NCBI GenBank assembly: GCA_030619435.1
Contig: JAUXBI010000043.1
Location: forward strand, 1-9,520
From: Syntrophaceae bacterium
Lineage (GTDB): Bacteria > Desulfobacterota > Syntrophia > Syntrophales > UBA2210
Direction of reading: 5' to 3'
Length of the DNA stretch: 9,520 nt
A program made the position numbers and the translations under genes. Positions within the stretch are counted from its first letter, which is position 1; the number at the start of each line of letters is the position of its first letter. The notes below the pieces were generated by a model. It had not been told where the DNA came from. It did no database searches and worked only from the letters and a program-made list of their open reading frames with translations. Shown piece after piece: positions 6,420 to 9,520 of the stretch.

Positions 6420-7193
6420 CTACAGATAAGATCTAGCGCCGGCATATCGTTTTTTGTAGTATTGATTTGAGAGTGAGCTTGTACGCACCGTTTTACCCGT
6501 TCGTGGTGCATGGATAAATTTATCCTGGCCGGCATATATTCCCACATGGAAGATCCTTCCGCTGCCGCGGGTATCAAAGAACACCAGGTCACCCTTTGCC
6601 AGTTTCCCCCGGCTGACCCAGTCGCCTGTTTTATACTGTTCACCTGACGTGCGCGGAAGCTTCAGGCCATTCAGTCTGTAAACGGCCATCGCAAGCCCGC
6701 TGCAATCAAATCCCTTCTCGGCGGAAGAACCGCCCCATTGATAGGGGACACCAATAAAATTCCTGGCCGTCTTAACTATCTCATCTCTACAGTATGTTTC
6801 ACCATATTCCTGTTTCTTCGTTATGGAATAATCGTCCGGACGGACGATGTAGAATTCATCTATGACTCCCATTGCCCTCAGGATTTCAGCCTCTCTGCAG
6901 GCGAGTTCCCATGATTCAAAACTACCAAAGCGAACTTTATACAGTCCTTTATCGTAAAGGAAATAATATGCATCCAGATTGTCGCTGTTCAGACAATTGA
7001 CAAGTCGGGCGGCATTCTCAACCTTTGAAAAGGCGCCAACCTGAATAGCGTAGCCCATCCGGTTCAACTTTTTTTCTTTTGTAAGCGGGTGATAGTTATG
7101 GGAAGGAATTTGCTGTGGGCTGCACCCAGCCATAAGAAACAGGGCAAGAAGAAAAACAACGGCCGGGATACCCGGTAATCTACATGGTTTCAT
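6420..7193 (-). CDS. Lipoprotein with SPOR domain and NlpC/P60 peptidase domain
   Basis: This 257-residue protein is a probable cell-wall hydrolase of the periplasm or outer membrane. A signal peptide with hydrophobic core AVVFLLALFL (11-20) ends in a lipobox, Met-Ala-Gly-Cys24, giving a lipidated N-terminus. A SPOR-like domain follows (about 46-120, starting GYAIQVGAFSKVENAARL), a module that binds denuded peptidoglycan glycan strands at division septa. The C-terminal NlpC/P60 domain (about 135-257) has catalytic Cys164 in GFDCSGL, His216 in HVGIY and the polar third residue His228. These enzymes usually cut the D-gamma-Glu-diaminopimelate bond of stem peptides. All expected catalytic residues are present, so it should be active. 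The start at 7193 gives an intact signal peptide, though only a weak GGGA precedes it. It lies 59 nt downstream of metG. Confidence 0.92.
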   Translation of the reverse strand: MKPCRLPGIPAVVFLLALFLMAGCSPQQIPSHNYHPLTKEKKLNRMGYAIQVGAFSKVENAARLVNCLNSDNLDAYYFLYDKGLYKVRFGSFESWELACREAEILRAMGVIDEFYIVRPDDYSITKKQEYGETYCRDEIVKTARNFIGVPYQWGGSSAEKGFDCSGLAMAVYRLNGLKLPRTSGEQYKTGDWVSRGKLAKGDLVFFDTRGSGRIFHVGIYAGQDKFIHAPRTGKTVRTSSLSNQYYKKRYAGARSYL

Positions 7194-7252
7194 AGTTCCC
7201 GAATATAAAGAGGGGTCGGTGTAATATGTCCACTGTACAGACGACAGGCGTA

Positions 7253-9142
7253 TTAACTTAGCTTTGTACCGACGGCCGCATCGTCATCAAAGGACGCCAG
7301 TGAAATCTTGTCTCCCGCATCCGCCGCCAGAAGCATGCCGTGTGACTCTACTCCCATCAGTTTCGCCGGTTTCAGATTCAGTATGACGGTTATCTTCTTC
7401 CCTACAAGATCTTCAGGCCTGTAGCTTTTGCCGATCCCCGCAACGATGGTTCTCTCTTCGCCAACATCAATTTTCAGCTTCAGCAGCTTGTCTGAATTCC
7501 TGATTCTTTCGGCTTCAACAACCCGCGCCACTCTCATGTCAATCTTCTCAAAATCCTTAAAAGGTATCTCTTCTTTTATGTCTGTAAGCTTTCCCTCGGG
7601 CGTATTCTCCGGTTTTTCATATTCCACACGGGGAAACAGGGATTTGCCGCGAGTGAGGCCATTGCCCTCCGAAAGGCCGCCCCATGTACATATACTGTCA
7701 AAGTTTTGCGATTCAATATCCTCTATGCCGAGTCTGGTCAAGATATCCCCGGCAGAATCCGGTATAAAGGGAAAGAGCAGGATGGCAATAATGCGAAGGG
7801 CTTCCAGTATATTGTAGATAACCGTGTCCAGCCTTGCTTTGGAAGAAGGATTTTTGGCAAGAACCCAGGGTTCCTGTTCCACTATGTACCTGTTTGTCAG
7901 GTTGATAAAGTCCCATATGGAAATGAGGGCCTTATGGAACATCAGGGACTGAAAAGAATTTTCCACTTCAGGAAGGAGCTTTGTCGCCCTTTCGATAAGA
8001 GGAGCATCATCAGGATGGCCAACTGCCTCAGGCACTTGGCTGTTACAATATTTCACCGCCATTGAGAGAGACCTGCTGACCAAGTTTCCCAGGTCATTCG
8101 CCAGATCGGAGTTTATCCTCTGGACGAAGGCATCCTCGCTGAAGTTCGAATCAAGACCGAAGACCATATCCCTCATGAGAAAATATCGAAAGGCATCCAG
8201 ACCATACTTGTCCTTCAGATCGAGGGGTTTCACCACCGTCCCGCGGCTTTTCGACATCTTGTTCCGGTCAATGTTCCAGTACCCATGCACGTTCAGATGC
8301 TGGTAAGGCTCTATCCCCGCCCCTTTAAGCATGGTGGGCCAGTAGATGCCATGCGGCTTGAGAATATCCTTAGCTATCAGGTGCTGAGAAACTGGCCAGA
8401 AAGTCTTAACTTTTTCACTGTCAGGATATCCTATCCCCGTCAGATAATTTATCAGCGCGTCAAACCACACATAGGTTACATAATCTTCATCAAAGGGGAG
8501 CGTTATGCCCCATGTCAGCCTTGTCTTGGGCCTTGATATGCAGAGGTCTTCAAGCGGTTCTCTCAAAAAGGCGAGCACCTCATTCCTGTATCTTTCAGGT
8601 CTGATAAAGTCAGGATTATCCTTGATATATCCAATCAGCCATTCCTGATATTTACTCATTCTGAAGAAATAATTGCTTTCTTTTCTGGTCTCGGGAACCG
8701 TGTGGTGATCGGGGCACATCCCATTCACCAGTTCGCTCTCCCTGTAGAATCGCTCACATCCCACGCAATAATATCCCTCATACTCACCGAAATAGATGTC
8801 CCCCGCGTCATATACCTTCTGTAGTATTGACCTGACCACTTCTACATGGTCTTTATCCGTTGTCCTGACAAAATAGTCATTGGTTATCGCAAGCTTCGGC
8901 CAAAGGGCCCTGAATTGCCCGCTTATCCTATCCACATAATCCTGGGGGGTTTCGCCGGCCTGTCCTGCCGCCTCCGCGACCTTGTCTCCATGCTCGTCAG
9001 TACCGGTTAGAAAATAGGACCGGTATCCGGCCATCCGGTGGAACCGTGTCATAACATCGGCTACGATGGTGGTATATGCGTGTCCTATATGCGGAGACGC
9101 ATTCACATAATATATGGGTGTAGTGACGTAAAAATTCTTCAT
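7253..9142 (-). CDS. metG: Methionyl-tRNA synthetase with C-terminal tRNA-binding domain
   Basis: MetRS charges initiator and elongator tRNA-Met with methionine. The 629-residue protein begins with a class I catalytic domain. The HIGH motif is His18-Ile-Gly-His21 and the KMSKS loop is 295-299. The connective domain carries a single zinc knuckle, Cys126-x2-Cys129 and Cys143-x2-His146, like the Thermus-type enzyme. TGTDEHGDKV (46-55) is the usual methionine-site block. An alpha-helical anticodon-binding region (about 340-505) leads to a C-terminal EMAP-II/Trbp111-like OB-fold (528-629, with KIDMRVARVVEAERI and NLKPAKLMGVESHGM), which aids tRNA binding and dimerisation. A GGAG at 9149-9152, 6 nt upstream, supports the start. 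It follows the PSP1 gene by 39 nt, indicating co-transcription. Confidence 0.97.
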   Translation of the reverse strand: MKNFYVTTPIYYVNASPHIGHAYTTIVADVMTRFHRMAGYRSYFLTGTDEHGDKVAEAAGQAGETPQDYVDRISGQFRALWPKLAITNDYFVRTTDKDHVEVVRSILQKVYDAGDIYFGEYEGYYCVGCERFYRESELVNGMCPDHHTVPETRKESNYFFRMSKYQEWLIGYIKDNPDFIRPERYRNEVLAFLREPLEDLCISRPKTRLTWGITLPFDEDYVTYVWFDALINYLTGIGYPDSEKVKTFWPVSQHLIAKDILKPHGIYWPTMLKGAGIEPYQHLNVHGYWNIDRNKMSKSRGTVVKPLDLKDKYGLDAFRYFLMRDMVFGLDSNFSEDAFVQRINSDLANDLGNLVSRSLSMAVKYCNSQVPEAVGHPDDAPLIERATKLLPEVENSFQSLMFHKALISIWDFINLTNRYIVEQEPWVLAKNPSSKARLDTVIYNILEALRIIAILLFPFIPDSAGDILTRLGIEDIESQNFDSICTWGGLSEGNGLTRGKSLFPRVEYEKPENTPEGKLTDIKEEIPFKDFEKIDMRVARVVEAERIRNSDKLLKLKIDVGEERTIVAGIGKSYRPEDLVGKKITVILNLKPAKLMGVESHGMLLAADAGDKISLASFDDDAAVGTKLS

Positions 9143-9181
9143 GCTTCTCTCCGAAAAGTCAGGGCCTGTTATGACCTGCCC

Positions 9182-9520
9182 TTATTCCTTATTCTTTGTT
9201 GGTGGTTTCCAGTCTCTGTTTTTCCTCTGGATCTCACGTACAGGCACCTCCACCTCTTTTCCATCACCGAGATCCACAACAACCATTTCTTCAAGGATGT
9301 TTTGTCTCACTACTTTGCCGCTTCCTTCCGTGGTGGTCACAGTCTTTCCACATTTAGGCATATTCTTTTTTGCTTTCACATAAATTTCATGTTCAAACGC
9401 AAGACAGCACATAAGTCTGCCACAAAGACCGGATATCTTCTCCGGATTAAGCAGCATATTCTGCACCTTGGCCATCTTTATCGACACAAGCGCAAAGTTG
9501 TTGAGAAAGCTGGAGCAGCA
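9182..9520 (-). CDS. ricT: PSP1-domain protein, RicT/YaaT-like (5' end outside window)
   Basis: The frame is open from the right edge of the window to a TAA at 9184-9182, showing the last 112 residues. The segment starts CCSSFLNNFALVSIKMAKVQ and continues with NPEKISGLCGRLMCCLAFE, the signature of the PSP1 C-terminal domain. In Bacillus the homologue RicT (YaaT) belongs to the RicA-RicF-RicT complex, which carries iron-sulfur clusters and affects RNase Y-dependent mRNA processing. The role in Gram-negative bacteria is less clear. Cysteine pairs and the CGRLMCC cluster are consistent with metal or cluster binding. A basic tail ends in RKNRDWKPPTKNKE. A GTG at 9487 could start a shorter protein but lies inside the conserved domain, so the gene is taken as truncated by the window. 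The next gene is metG, a common neighbour. Confidence 0.9.
   Translation of the reverse strand, partial: CCSSFLNNFALVSIKMAKVQNMLLNPEKISGLCGRLMCCLAFEHEIYVKAKKNMPKCGKTVTTTEGSGKVVRQNILEEMVVVDLGDGKEVEVPVREIQRKNRDWKPPTKNKE

Noticed and set aside
6436..6540. Repeat GCCGGCATAT seen twice in the lipoprotein gene
   Set aside because: Two short copies inside coding sequence with no regular spacing or further copies; likely chance.
6305..6643. Minus-strand open frame of 112 codons spanning the lipoprotein 3' end and the following gap
   Set aside because: Two thirds of it overlaps the NlpC/P60 domain in another frame. The remainder shows no motif.
7428..8065. Plus-strand open frames inside metG
   Set aside because: They overlap the anticodon-binding and C-terminal parts of a complete metG and have low-complexity translations without a family signature.

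Overview
The window looks like chromosomal housekeeping DNA from a Gram-negative bacterium, most likely a deltaproteobacterium in the broad sense (Desulfobacterota, Syntrophales-like). The evidence is the rnpA-yidD-yidC-jag-mnmE order typical of the region near the replication origin, a YidC with the large periplasmic domain found in Gram-negative bacteria, a lipoprotein with a SPOR domain, and a PSP1 gene next to metG. The lineage is inferred from gene content and protein style, not from a database search.

Layout. All genes from 1 to 5049 lie on the plus strand and all genes from 5054 to 9520 lie on the minus strand, so the two blocks converge at about 5050. The plus block holds the 3' end of rnpA (RNase P protein), yidD and yidC (membrane protein insertion), jag/khpB (RNA-binding protein), mnmE (tRNA wobble-uridine modification GTPase) and a HAD phosphatase of the mannosyl-3-phosphoglycerate phosphatase type. 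The minus block, read from the right edge, holds the 3' part of a PSP1-domain gene (ricT/yaaT-like), metG with its C-terminal tRNA-binding domain, a SPOR + NlpC/P60 cell-wall lipoprotein, and a GT-A glycosyltransferase resembling mannosylglycerate or glucosyl-3-phosphoglycerate synthases. Gene spacing is tight. The longest gaps are about 140 bp (6281-6419) and 105 bp (4126-4230).

How the genes fit together. rnpA, yidD, yidC, jag and mnmE form the classical cluster linking tRNA maturation, inner-membrane protein insertion and tRNA modification. PSP1-metG is a second translation-linked pair. The least routine part is the convergent phosphatase/glycosyltransferase pair at 4234-6280. Together these could make a glycosylglycerate-type compatible solute or a related phosphoglycerate-linked sugar. 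That is inference from motifs and adjacency.

I found no mobile element, CRISPR array, tRNA, rRNA or convincing novel system. The items worth a second look are the glycosyltransferase/phosphatase pair, a lysine where YidC normally carries its hydrophilic-groove arginine, and two hairpins near gene ends.
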